DNA of 64,000 nt from Micromonospora halophytica (GTDB lineage: Bacteria > Actinomycetota > Actinomycetes > Mycobacteriales > Micromonosporaceae), in assembly GCF_900090245.1 (NCBI RefSeq), contig NZ_FMDN01000002.1:310001-374000 (forward strand), in the 5' to 3' direction. Made by a program: the position numbers and the translations under genes. Below, in pieces: positions 35,110 to 43,190 of this stretch. The first letter of the stretch is position 1; the number at the start of each line of letters is the position of its first letter. Under the pieces are notes generated by a model. It was not told the origin of the DNA. It was given only the letters and a program-made list of their open reading frames with translations, and did no database searches.

Positions 35110-35511
35110 TCAGGGGCGGGGGGCGGCGGCGATGACCGAGCCGGTCAGCCGGTCGTGCAGGCCCCGACGGTGCTCGTCCATGATCAGGGCGGGCACGACC
35201 AGGGCCAGCAGCACGCCGCGCAGCAGGGCCCGAACGAGTCCGATCCGGCCGCCGTCGGCCCAGGCGAGGCAACGGATCCGGGTGATCCACATGCCGGGGG
35301 TCTGGGCGAAGAGGCCGAGGAAGAAGCCGTACTCGACGATCAGCACCAGCACCGGGGCCCAGCCGTCCCGTACGGGGTCGGCGAAGAAGTTGGACACCAG
35401 CAGGCAGAGCACCCAGTCGATCACCAGCGCGCCGAAGCGACGTCCGAGGCTCGGCGGGGTAAAGGAAGGGTCCGTGGCGGGCGGCACCGGTACGGCGGCG
35501 GGGTTGCTCAC
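35110..35511 (-). CDS. RDD family membrane protein
   Basis: A 133-aa protein with three hydrophobic segments. The RRFGALVIDWVLCLL stretch carries the Arg and Asp that define the RDD family; QTPGMWITRIRC and DEHRRGLHDRLTGS are also typical. GTG 35511 is preferred because TACCCT ends seven bases before it; a start at 35577 would add 22 residues. It is convergent with DUF4191 and divergent from glnA, a conserved arrangement in actinomycetes (from memory). Transport function is possible but not shown. Confidence 0.85.
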   Translation of the reverse strand: MSNPAAVPVPPATDPSFTPPSLGRRFGALVIDWVLCLLVSNFFADPVRDGWAPVLVLIVEYGFFLGLFAQTPGMWITRIRCLAWADGGRIGLVRALLRGVLLALVVPALIMDEHRRGLHDRLTGSVIAAAPRP

Positions 35512-35713
35512 AGCGGTCAGGGTAGCGAGGCTGGGTCCGGGTCCCGGCCGGAGGCGGTCACCGGGGGTGTCGGTCACGGTCCGGACGGGGTCGTCGACGC
35601 GGGTCGGGGAAACGGGCCAATCGCATCAATCTGCGATACACCGCCCCAGCCGGTATCGTCCGAACGGAGATCCGGGGAAGGCTGAGCGGCCCAGATGACG
35701 CTCCGCGAGCGAC

Positions 35714-35729
35714 GTAACACGACGGAAAC
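35714..35729 (+). promoter_or_regulatory. GlnR-type half site upstream of glnA
   Basis: GTAAC-n6-GAAAC, one full half of the actinobacterial GlnR consensus, 79 bp before the glnA start codon. The second half expected 22 bp away is not well matched, so this is a candidate only. Confidence 0.5.
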
Positions 35730-35807
35730 AGAGGAGACACGGCCGGGCAACCCTGCGGCCATACCGTCGCCAGTGCCAAGCCCGGAGTGGACGTGCCAGG
35801 AGGACGT

Positions 35808-37232
35808 GTGTTTGCCAATCCCGAGGAACTCCTGCGATACCTCAAGAACGAGGACGTGAAGTTCGTCGACGTACGTTTCTGTGACCTGCCCGGCGTGATG
35901 CAGCACTTCAACCTGCCGGTGGAGTCCTTCGACGACAGCGTCTTCACCGACGGCCTCGCGTTCGACGGCTCGTCGATCCGTGGCTTCCAGGCGATCCACG
36001 AGTCGGACATGCTCCTGCTCCCGGACGTCGCGAGCGCCTTCATCGACCCGTTCCGCGCGCAGAAGACCCTCGCGCTGAACTTCTTCATCCACGACCCGTT
36101 CACCCGTGAGGCGTACTCCCGGGACCCGCGCAACGTGGCGAAGAAGGCCGAGGCGTACCTGGCGGCCAGCGGCATCGCCGACACCGCCTACTTCGGCGCC
36201 GAGGCGGAGTTCTACATCTTCGACTCGATCCGCCACGAGACCTCCGCCCACCAGTCGTTCTACTACATCGACTCGATCGAGGGCGCCTGGAACTCGGGCC
36301 GCGAGGAGCCGGGCGGCAACCGTGGCTACAAGACCGCCTACAAGGGTGGCTACTTCCCGGTGCCGCCGGTGGACCACTACGCCGACCTGCGCGACAGCAT
36401 GGTCCGCCGCCTGGTCGACGCCGGCTTCACCGTCGAGCGCTCGCACCACGAGGTCGGCACCGCCGGCCAGTCGGAGATCAACTACAAGTTCTCCACGCTG
36501 CTGCACTCCGCCGACCAGCTCCAGCTCTTCAAGTACCTGATCAAGAACGAGGCCTGGGCCGCCGGCAAGACCGCCACCTTCATGCCGAAGCCGCTCTTCG
36601 GCGACAACGGCTCCGGCATGCACACCCACCAGAGCCTCTGGCTCAACGGCGAGCCGCTGTTCTACGACGAGACCGGCTACGCCGGCCTGTCGGACCTGGC
36701 CCGCTGGTACATCGGTGGCCTGCTGCACCACGCCCCGTCGCTGCTGGCCTTCACCAACCCGACGATCAACTCGTACCGCCGCCTGGTGCCGGGCTACGAG
36801 GCGCCGGTCAACCTGGTCTACTCCCAGCGCAACCGCTCCGCGTGCACCCGCATCCCGGTCACCGGCAGCAGCGCCAAGGCCAAGCGGGTCGAGTTCCGGG
36901 TGCCGGACCCGTCCAGCAACCCGTACCTCGCCTTCTCGGCGATGATGATGGCCGGCCTGGACGGCATCAAGAACAAGACCGAGCCGCCGGCGCCGATCGA
37001 CAAGGACCTGTACGACCTGCCGCCGGAGGAGTGGGGCGACGTCAAGCAGGTTCCGGGCTCGCTGCCGGAGGTGCTCGACGCGCTCGAGGCCGACCACGAC
37101 TACCTGCTCGACGGTGGCGTCTTCACCCCCGACCTGATCTCCACCTGGGTCGACTGGAAGCGGGCCAACGAGGTCGACCCGGTGCGCCTGCGCCCGACCC
37201 CGCACGAGTTCGCGATGTACTTCGACTGCTGA
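35808..37232 (+). CDS. glnA: Type I glutamine synthetase GlnA
   Basis: A 474-aa dodecameric GSI-beta enzyme that makes glutamine from glutamate and ammonia. It has the Asp50-loop FDGSSIRGF, the metal site [11 protein letters not shown], the ATP-binding [16 protein letters not shown] segment and the adenylylation loop LYDLPPEE (Tyr402). The tyrosine means GlnE, encoded at 44799-47816, can switch it off. GTG 35808 ([20 protein letters not shown]) with AGGAGG at 35798-35803 fits the family N terminus better than a start seven codons earlier. A GlnR-type half site and a long leader precede it. Confidence 0.95.
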   Translation: MFANPEELLRYLKNEDVKFVDVRFCDLPGVMQHFNLPVESFDDSVFTDGLAFDGSSIRGFQAIHESDMLLLPDVASAFIDPFRAQKTLALNFFIHDPFTREAYSRDPRNVAKKAEAYLAASGIADTAYFGAEAEFYIFDSIRHETSAHQSFYYIDSIEGAWNSGREEPGGNRGYKTAYKGGYFPVPPVDHYADLRDSMVRRLVDAGFTVERSHHEVGTAGQSEINYKFSTLLHSADQLQLFKYLIKNEAWAAGKTATFMPKPLFGDNGSGMHTHQSLWLNGEPLFYDETGYAGLSDLARWYIGGLLHHAPSLLAFTNPTINSYRRLVPGYEAPVNLVYSQRNRSACTRIPVTGSSAKAKRVEFRVPDPSSNPYLAFSAMMMAGLDGIKNKTEPPAPIDKDLYDLPPEEWGDVKQVPGSLPEVLDALEADHDYLLDGGVFTPDLISTWVDWKRANEVDPVRLRPTPHEFAMYFDC

Positions 37233-37267
37233 GCAGTCCTCGGACACACTGTTCCACCAGCACCGGC

Positions 37268-37299
37268 CGGGCCGGCTCCGCTCACGCGGGGCCGGCCCG
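37268..37299 (+). terminator. Hairpin terminator after glnA
   Basis: Stem 37268-37281 with 37286-37299, 13 of 14 plus a G-U pair, and a 4-nt loop, 36 bases after the glnA stop. Confidence 0.7.
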
Positions 37300-37336
37300 C
37301 CCCCGTCACGCCCGGCCCGGCCGCGGCCCGGCGCAT

Positions 37337-37414
37337 GATCCACTCCGTGTCGGCGATGTGGCGGTGTCAGCGCGCCCCGGACACCGCCACGTCGGCGCCA
37401 CCGTGTCGATCAAC
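37337..37414. repeat. Palindromic repeat, family B copy 2
   Basis: Arms 37337-37368 and 37380-37411 match at about 25 of 32 positions with a perfect 11-bp inner stem and an 11-nt loop. It lies between glnA and the convergent mannosyltransferase gene. It is the intergenic relative of the copy at 30029-30105. Confidence 0.8.
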
Positions 37415-37424
37415 CTGGCCGTCG

Positions 37425-39074
37425 TCAGGTCGGGCCGGGCTCGCCCGGGCGCCGCAGTTGCCGGACCGCCAGCACCAACAGCAGCGCCGTCATCGCGATC
37501 GCCCCCGGCGCCTTGGTGTAGCGGGCCAGCGAGGTGCCGTCCGGCAGGGTCAGGAAGGCGGCGGCCGCGCAGGGCAGCGTGAACCAGGTGGTCCGGGTCG
37601 CCGAGACAGCGAGCACCAGCAGCGGCCACGTCGCGTACCAGGGGTGGACCACCGGGGCCAGGGCCACCGTGGCGGCCAGCGCGACACCCGCCGCGACGAG
37701 GGCGGTACGCGGGCGTTCGCCCGCCACGGCGACGGCGGTACGCCGACGCCCGCCCGCCACGACGAGGGTGGTAGACGGGCGTTCGCCCGCCGCGACGACG
37801 GCGTCGCGCCCGCGCAGCGCCGCCCAGGTCCACCACCAGAGCACCACCAGCAGCACCGCGAGGAGCACCAGCCCGGCCGCCCGGGCCACCGGCACCGCGC
37901 CCGGCTCCCGCCCGACCAGCTCGCCGAGGTAGTCCACGACGAAGCCGACGGCCGTCGGGGGCGAGGTCCACTGCTGCGAGTCACCGCTGCGGGCCAACCC
38001 GCCGATCCAGCCCAACCCCAGGCCGGAGAGGACGGAGAGCACCACGAGCGCGGTCGCCGCCCCGCCGGCCAGCAGACCGCCGTCGCGCAGCAGCGCCCCG
38101 ACGGCGTACCGGCCGCGCACCGCGACGAGCGCCGCGAAGGGCAGCACCACCACCGCCGTCGCCTTCACCCCCACCGCCAGGCCGAGCAGCACCCCGGCGG
38201 CCAGCAACGCGCCCGGCTGTCCGGCGACCAGCAGCGCACGCGGCTCCCCGGCGGCCAGCGGCGCACGCGGCTGTCCGGCGGCCAGCGGCGCACGCGGCTC
38301 CCCGGCGGCCAGCGGCGCACGCGGCTGTCCGGCGGCCAGTAACGCACGCGGCCTGCCGGGCAGCCGTACCAGCACCAGCAGGCCGAGCAGGAGCAGCCCC
38401 AGCATCACCGCGTCGTTGTGCGCGCCGGCGACCAGGTGCACCCCGACCAGCGGGCTGGCCAGCCCGAGCCAGGCCGCGCGGCGGGCTGGCACGCCGCAGG
38501 CCCGGGCCAGCCCCGGCAGGCAGAGCGCGGCCAGCAGCACCCCGGCCACGGCGAACGACCGCAGCAGCGCGAGCGTGCCGACCAGGCCGCCGCCGAGGGT
38601 GGCGGCCACCGCCGCCAACAGCAGGAAGAGCGGCCCGTACGGGGCCGGGGTGTCCCGCCAGATCGGCGCGACCGAGTCGACCCACGGACAGCCGGCCGCC
38701 GCCACCCCGAGCGTGTACGGGTCGTGCCCGGCGGCGTAGGCCCAGCCCTGGCAGGCGTACGAGTAGACGTCCCGGCTGGCCAGTGGGGGCGCGGCCAGCA
38801 ACGGCAGCAGCCACAGCCCGGCGGTGCGGTACGCCCACCGGGTCGACGGCGCACCGTGGCGCAGGGACCACCAGGCGCCCACCATCAACGCGGTGCCGAG
38901 CAGCCAGCAGCCGAGCGCGGCCGGGCCGTACGGCATCGCCCCCGGGCCGACCGGCGGGACGGTCGGCATCGCGCCGCCGAGCCACGCCGCCACGGTGAGC
39001 AGCGCTGCGCCGGCCAGGCCGGCGTACCGGGCGGACCGGGCGCGGGCGTCGGACGGCGAGCCGGGCTCGGTCAC
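37425..39074 (-). CDS. MptB-like polyprenol-phosphomannose alpha-1,6-mannosyltransferase (copy 1)
   Basis: A 549-aa GT-C membrane protein with about 13 membrane segments. RDVYSYACQGWAYAAGHDPY, then WRDTPAPYGPLFL and GVHLVAGAHNDAVM, are hallmark stretches of the MptB/MptA family that extends mannan with lipid-linked mannose on the outer face. GTG 39074 follows GAGGAG and is 14 bp after its tandem paralogue, so the two form an operon. Two loops carry expanded low-complexity repeats (38192-38350 and about 37690-37800), which the paralogue lacks. The exact acceptor is unknown. Confidence 0.82.
   Translation of the reverse strand: MTEPGSPSDARARSARYAGLAGAALLTVAAWLGGAMPTVPPVGPGAMPYGPAALGCWLLGTALMVGAWWSLRHGAPSTRWAYRTAGLWLLPLLAAPPLASRDVYSYACQGWAYAAGHDPYTLGVAAAGCPWVDSVAPIWRDTPAPYGPLFLLLAAVAATLGGGLVGTLALLRSFAVAGVLLAALCLPGLARACGVPARRAAWLGLASPLVGVHLVAGAHNDAVMLGLLLLGLLVLVRLPGRPRALLAAGQPRAPLAAGEPRAPLAAGQPRAPLAAGEPRALLVAGQPGALLAAGVLLGLAVGVKATAVVVLPFAALVAVRGRYAVGALLRDGGLLAGGAATALVVLSVLSGLGLGWIGGLARSGDSQQWTSPPTAVGFVVDYLGELVGREPGAVPVARAAGLVLLAVLLVVLWWWTWAALRGRDAVVAAGERPSTTLVVAGGRRRTAVAVAGERPRTALVAAGVALAATVALAPVVHPWYATWPLLVLAVSATRTTWFTLPCAAAAFLTLPDGTSLARYTKAPGAIAMTALLLVLAVRQLRRPGEPGPT
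38192..38350 (-). repeat. 27-bp tandem repeat, about six copies, in a mannosyltransferase loop
   Basis: The minus strand encodes nine-residue units of the form PRAPLAAGQ and PRAPLAAGE, alternating Gln and Glu, so the higher-order period is 54 bp. The frame is kept. The equivalent loop of the tandem paralogue has no such expansion. Confidence 0.85.
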
Positions 39075-39088
39075 CGGCGGACCTCTCC

Positions 39089-40498
39089 TCAGTCGGCGGG
39101 GGCCGGCCGGCGAGCCGCCCGTGCCGACCGTACCAACCGCACGGCGACCACGATCACCAACAACGTCATCAGCGGTGCCCCCGGCATCTTGGTGAACCGG
39201 GCCAGGCCGGTACCGTTGGCCAGCACCAGGAACGACGACACCAGCGCGACGAGGCTGAACCAGCCGGTGCGGTGCGCCGTGGCGGCGAGCACGGTCAGCG
39301 GCCACATCCAGTACCAGGGGTGGAACAACGGGGCCAGGGCGACCGTCGCGGCGAGCGCCAGCCCGGCGTGCCACAGCGGATCCCGGGTGCGGGCCCGCCA
39401 CCACAGCCAGACGAGCAGCACGGCGAGAACCAGCACGCCGATCGCCCGGGTCACCGGCAACGCGTCGATGTGCGCGCCGAACAGCGCCGCGACGTACCCG
39501 ACGGTCTGCCCGACCGCGGTGGACGGCGAGGTCCAGGCGACCACCAGGCCGCCCTGCTCCAGGCCGGAGATCCAACCGAAGTCCAGGCCCGCGGCGAGGG
39601 TCGCGCCGACCACCGCGGCCAGCGCGCCGCCGGCCACCGGGCTGCCGTCGCGCAGCAGCCGCCTGATCGAGTACGGCCCGGACATCGCCGCCAGGGCGGC
39701 GAAGGGCACCACGACCAGGGCGGTGACCTTCACCCCGCCGGCCAGGCCGAGCAGCACTCCCCCGGCCAGCAGCGGCCAGAAGCGCCCGGGGCGGGACGCC
39801 ACCACGGCCAGCCCGGCGATCAGCAGGCCCACCATCAGCGCGTCGTTGTGTGCGCCGGAGACCAGGTGCACGCCGACCAGCGGGGAGGCCAGCGCCAGCC
39901 AGAGCGCCCGGCCGACCGGCACCCCGCAGCGGCGGGCGAGCACCGGCAGGCAGGCGGCGGTCAGCGCGACACCGGCCACGGCGACCAGCCGGAACAGCGC
40001 CATGCTGGCGTAGAGGGAGCCGGTGGCCCCGACGATCGCGCCGGAGATCATCACGAACAGCGGCCCGTACGGTGCGGGGGTGTCCCGCCAGATGTACGAG
40101 ATGGTGTCCAGCCAGGGGCAGGGCAGCGCGGAGACGCCCTGCTCGTACGGGTTGATCCCGGCCGTGTAGCTCGCGCCCTGGCAGCTGTACGCGTACACGT
40201 CCCGGCTGCCCAGCGGCGGCGTGACCAGCAGCGGGAGCAGCCAGAGCCCGGCGGTGACCAGCGCCCACCGGGCCGAGGGCACCCGCTCGCGCAATGCCCA
40301 CCAGGCCCACCCCATCAGCCCTGTGCCGACCAGCCAGCTCGCGATGATCAGCGGGCCGTGCCGGCCCTGCCAGATGCTGACCGGTGTGGCGCGCAGGCTT
40401 CCGTCGGGCAGCGCACCCCCCAGGTACGCGGCGACGGCGAGCAGGACGGCACCGGCCAGTCCGGTCCAGCGCGAGAGGTGGTGAGGCACGCCGGACAT
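39089..40498 (-). CDS. MptB-like polyprenol-phosphomannose mannosyltransferase (copy 2)
   Basis: A 469-aa GT-C protein with about 13 membrane segments. It contains RDVYAYSCQGASYTAGINPY, WRDTPAPYGPLFVMISG and GVHLVSGAHNDALMVGL, in the same order as in its downstream neighbour. It is the more compact and probably more typical copy. Start 40498 is used; an in-frame ATG at 40561 is possible and neither has a clear ribosome site. The 199 bp upstream (40499-40697) contains no gene. It presumably builds envelope mannan; the acceptor is not known. Confidence 0.83.
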   Translation of the reverse strand: MSGVPHHLSRWTGLAGAVLLAVAAYLGGALPDGSLRATPVSIWQGRHGPLIIASWLVGTGLMGWAWWALRERVPSARWALVTAGLWLLPLLVTPPLGSRDVYAYSCQGASYTAGINPYEQGVSALPCPWLDTISYIWRDTPAPYGPLFVMISGAIVGATGSLYASMALFRLVAVAGVALTAACLPVLARRCGVPVGRALWLALASPLVGVHLVSGAHNDALMVGLLIAGLAVVASRPGRFWPLLAGGVLLGLAGGVKVTALVVVPFAALAAMSGPYSIRRLLRDGSPVAGGALAAVVGATLAAGLDFGWISGLEQGGLVVAWTSPSTAVGQTVGYVAALFGAHIDALPVTRAIGVLVLAVLLVWLWWRARTRDPLWHAGLALAATVALAPLFHPWYWMWPLTVLAATAHRTGWFSLVALVSSFLVLANGTGLARFTKMPGAPLMTLLVIVVAVRLVRSARAARRPAPAD

Positions 40499-40697
40499 GC
40501 TGCCAGTTCGGTGGTCGCGGACCGGAGGTGGGCATGCCGCGGCTCGTGTGATGCTGGACATCGCGACACCCGGTCAACGCCACCTTGCCTGGCAGAGTGC
40601 TGCGCCGTCAACGAGCGATGCCGTTCGTCGACGGGCGAAGCACCATCCGTCGCCGCCGGGGAGGCAAAGCCTCGTCGTGTTGGTGGGGCCAGGACTG

Positions 40698-42311
40698 TCA
40701 GCAGTGGTCCGCCGGCAGGAGGTCACTGGATATCGAGAAGTCGCCCGGGGCGTGGACCCTGACCTCCGTCCACCCGTCGAGCCCGGGCCGCAGGCATCCG
40801 TTCCCCTCCGCCAGGGAGAGCCAGCGAGACCACCGCACCCGGACTTGCACGTCCCCGACCTGGTCAGTGGTGAACCGCACCCCGGCCTGGTCGGCGGAGA
40901 CCAGCCGGCTCGGAGCGCTGACCAGAGGGGTGGGATCGGACACCGCGTACAGCCGCCAGTCCGGATTCCGCCACACCTCGCGCAGGTAGGGCTGACCGGC
41001 GAGGATCAGTTCGGACTCGTCGCGCCCCCACCGGTCCAGCGGAGCCTCGGGCGCGACGGCAACGTACTGGACGGCGTTCACGCGCAGCCACCGCGCGTAC
41101 GAGTCAGCAGTCAACTTGCCCGCGTAGAAGAGGCTGTTCCGGTCGGTGTCGACCTGCCGTTCCCAGCCTCGTGCGAGCGGGACCGTCGGCGGGACGTACG
41201 CCGACTCCCAATGGTCGCGCAACGGCACCACCTCGACCCGACCCACCGGTTGCCGTCGGGCCAACTCGTCGACGAGCGGCCGGTAGAACCCGACGGCGCT
41301 CTCCGCTGAGCCGGCGCGCGTCACGTCGCTGACCATCACCGGGTTCTGCCACCAGACAGTGGCGACGAGCAGCCCGGCCAGCCACGGCCCGCGCACCGTG
41401 GCGTACCCGGCGAGCAGGGGCAGCACGAAGAGCATCGGCAGCCGCAGGGCGTTGGAGCCGATCGGGCTGGGCAGGTAGAAGGCGGCAACCAGCAACACCA
41501 CGGTGAGCAGTGCGCCGATGCGCAACACCCGGCGCCGCCGGCCAATGAAGACGTACCCGAGTACGGCCAGCGCGACGTTGATCCGCATCGACTCGGCCGA
41601 GTACGGCTGGGTGCCGCCGTTGCCGAACAGCACGGCCATCGGCGCGAGCGCGAGGGCGGGGGTGAGGCAGAGGACGAGCCCTTCGGCCAGTGGACTCTCG
41701 GCCCGCCAGCCGCCGGGTAGCGGCCGTCCCGGGCCGTCGCCGCGACGCAGGGCTGCCAGCAGCAGCGCGGTGCCGGCCAGTCCGGTGAACAGCCCGGCGA
41801 CCGGGCTCGCCCAGGTGGTGAGCGCGGCGAGCAGTACGGCCACGGCAAGCCTCAGCGGCCGAGGCCCTCGGTCCGTGCTCACCACGCAGAGAGCGAGCAG
41901 ACCGAACACCATCCCGACAGCGAAGGTGATCCGGCCGCTCGCCAGGTTCCCGACCAGCACCACCGCGCCCAGGACGGCACCGAGCACGGGTCGGCGGGCG
42001 CCGGTCCGCACGAACAGCCACGCCAGCGCCGCCGACGAGACGACCGCCGCGCCCGCTCCAAGCGGCCGTACGCCGACGAGTGCGCCGAGTAGCTGCGTGT
42101 AGAGGCTGTAGCCGAACTGGTTGACTCCGCCGTACCAGGAGAAATCGACTGGGGCGAGACCGTGGCGGGCGGCGAAGCCGGCCCGGGCGACCTGGGCCGA
42201 CAGGTCGGTCCCCATCGGCGGGGCGAGCACGAACGCCACGGCGAGCACCGCCGACACCGTCAGCGCCGCGAGGACGGGACGCGCGGGCTGCTCACGGCTG
42301 GTCGTCGGCAC
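40698..42311 (-). CDS. Polytopic membrane protein, possible GT-C fold
   Basis: A 537-aa protein with about 11 membrane segments and a soluble C-terminal domain of about 200 residues (VVPLRDHWESAYVPPTVPLA, then YARWLRVNAVQYVAV and a beta-rich end). The first loop PPMGTDLSAQVARAGFAARH and YGGVNQFGYSLYTQLLGALV suggests a GT-C-like or related envelope enzyme, but no decisive catalytic motif is visible. Homologues have sometimes been called MFS transporters, which the topology does not support. GTG 42311 is used. Function unknown. Confidence 0.7.
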   Translation of the reverse strand: MPTTSREQPARPVLAALTVSAVLAVAFVLAPPMGTDLSAQVARAGFAARHGLAPVDFSWYGGVNQFGYSLYTQLLGALVGVRPLGAGAAVVSSAALAWLFVRTGARRPVLGAVLGAVVLVGNLASGRITFAVGMVFGLLALCVVSTDRGPRPLRLAVAVLLAALTTWASPVAGLFTGLAGTALLLAALRRGDGPGRPLPGGWRAESPLAEGLVLCLTPALALAPMAVLFGNGGTQPYSAESMRINVALAVLGYVFIGRRRRVLRIGALLTVVLLVAAFYLPSPIGSNALRLPMLFVLPLLAGYATVRGPWLAGLLVATVWWQNPVMVSDVTRAGSAESAVGFYRPLVDELARRQPVGRVEVVPLRDHWESAYVPPTVPLARGWERQVDTDRNSLFYAGKLTADSYARWLRVNAVQYVAVAPEAPLDRWGRDESELILAGQPYLREVWRNPDWRLYAVSDPTPLVSAPSRLVSADQAGVRFTTDQVGDVQVRVRWSRWLSLAEGNGCLRPGLDGWTEVRVHAPGDFSISSDLLPADHC

Positions 42312-42488
42312 CGAGCTTTCCTACCACGGCGCGCACTGGACCATCCAGCCGGACGCCATCACACCGCGCAACACCCACCACGACCGGCACCACGACCCGC
42401 GCCGCAGGCCGGCAGCGCCACCACCGATGAGGGGACAGGGCGACAGCAGCCAGGCGTCGTCGGTGACGACGAGCGGGGGCGGGACGGC

Positions 42489-43100
42489 TCATCCGGGGTC
42501 GGAGCGGGGCGGCGACGGCCGCGCCCGGACGTGCAGGCGTTCCCCCTGCGGCCCGAAGAGGCTCAGGATCTCCAGTGGAGTGTCGTACGGGTTGCCGAAC
42601 CAGTGCGGCGTCCGGGTGTCGAACTCGGCGACCTCCCCCGCCTGCAGGGTGAGGTCGTGCCGGCCGAGCAGCAGCCGGCACCGGCCGGAGAGCACGTACA
42701 ACCACTCGTGGCCCTCGTGCACCTGCTGCTCGGGGTCGCCGGCAGGCATCCCCGGCGGGTAGATCATCTTGTACGCCTGGACGCCGCCGGGACGGCGGGT
42801 CAGTGGCAGGATGGTCACCTCGCCCCGCCGGACCGGCCGGGGGTGCACCCTCGGATCGCCGGTCTCCGGCGCACCCACCAGGTCGTCCAACGGCACCCGG
42901 TGGAACCGGGCCAGCGCGAGCAACAGCTCCAGGGTGGGCCGGCGGCCACCGGACTCCAGCCGGGACAGTGTGCTGACCGAGATCCCGGTGGCCGCCGAGA
43001 GCTGGGCCAGGGTCACCCCGCGCTGCTGGCGCAGGGCCCGCAGGCGCGGCCCGACCGAGGTCAGTGTCTCCTCGTCGCCGACACCCGATTCGTTTGCCAT
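42489..43100 (-). CDS. XRE-family regulator with C-terminal cupin domain
   Basis: A 203-aa regulator. The N-terminal helix-turn-helix (LRALRQQRGVTLAQLSAATG, then ISVSTLSRLESG) is followed by a cupin barrel (HEGHEWLYVLSGRCRLLLGR and EVAEFDTRTPHWFGNP) that probably senses a small molecule. It diverges from the reductase-methyltransferase gene across 90 bp that contain a short inverted repeat, so it very likely controls that gene and itself. The 177 bp before 42489 has no gene. Confidence 0.88.
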   Translation of the reverse strand: MANESGVGDEETLTSVGPRLRALRQQRGVTLAQLSAATGISVSTLSRLESGGRRPTLELLLALARFHRVPLDDLVGAPETGDPRVHPRPVRRGEVTILPLTRRPGGVQAYKMIYPPGMPAGDPEQQVHEGHEWLYVLSGRCRLLLGRHDLTLQAGEVAEFDTRTPHWFGNPYDTPLEILSLFGPQGERLHVRARPSPPRSDPG

Positions 43101-43104
43101 TCTC

Positions 43105-43118
43105 GCAACGATAGTTGT
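43105..43118. promoter_or_regulatory. Candidate operator between XRE-cupin and reductase-methyltransferase genes
   Basis: GCAAC-GATA-GTTGT, a short imperfect palindrome four bases from the regulator start codon. Its position would allow control of both divergent genes. Confidence 0.45.
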
Positions 43119-43190
43119 CACCCCGGCCGGTCCGCGCGGACGATCCGGAACGTCGGGCGGGACGGACCCGCCGGTGAGGAGACGGGGACG

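Noticed and set aside
37425..40583. One continuous open frame spanning both mannosyltransferases
   Set aside because: The copies lie in different frames. The copy 2 stop at 39089 and the GAGGAG plus GTG start of copy 1 at 39074 show two genes.
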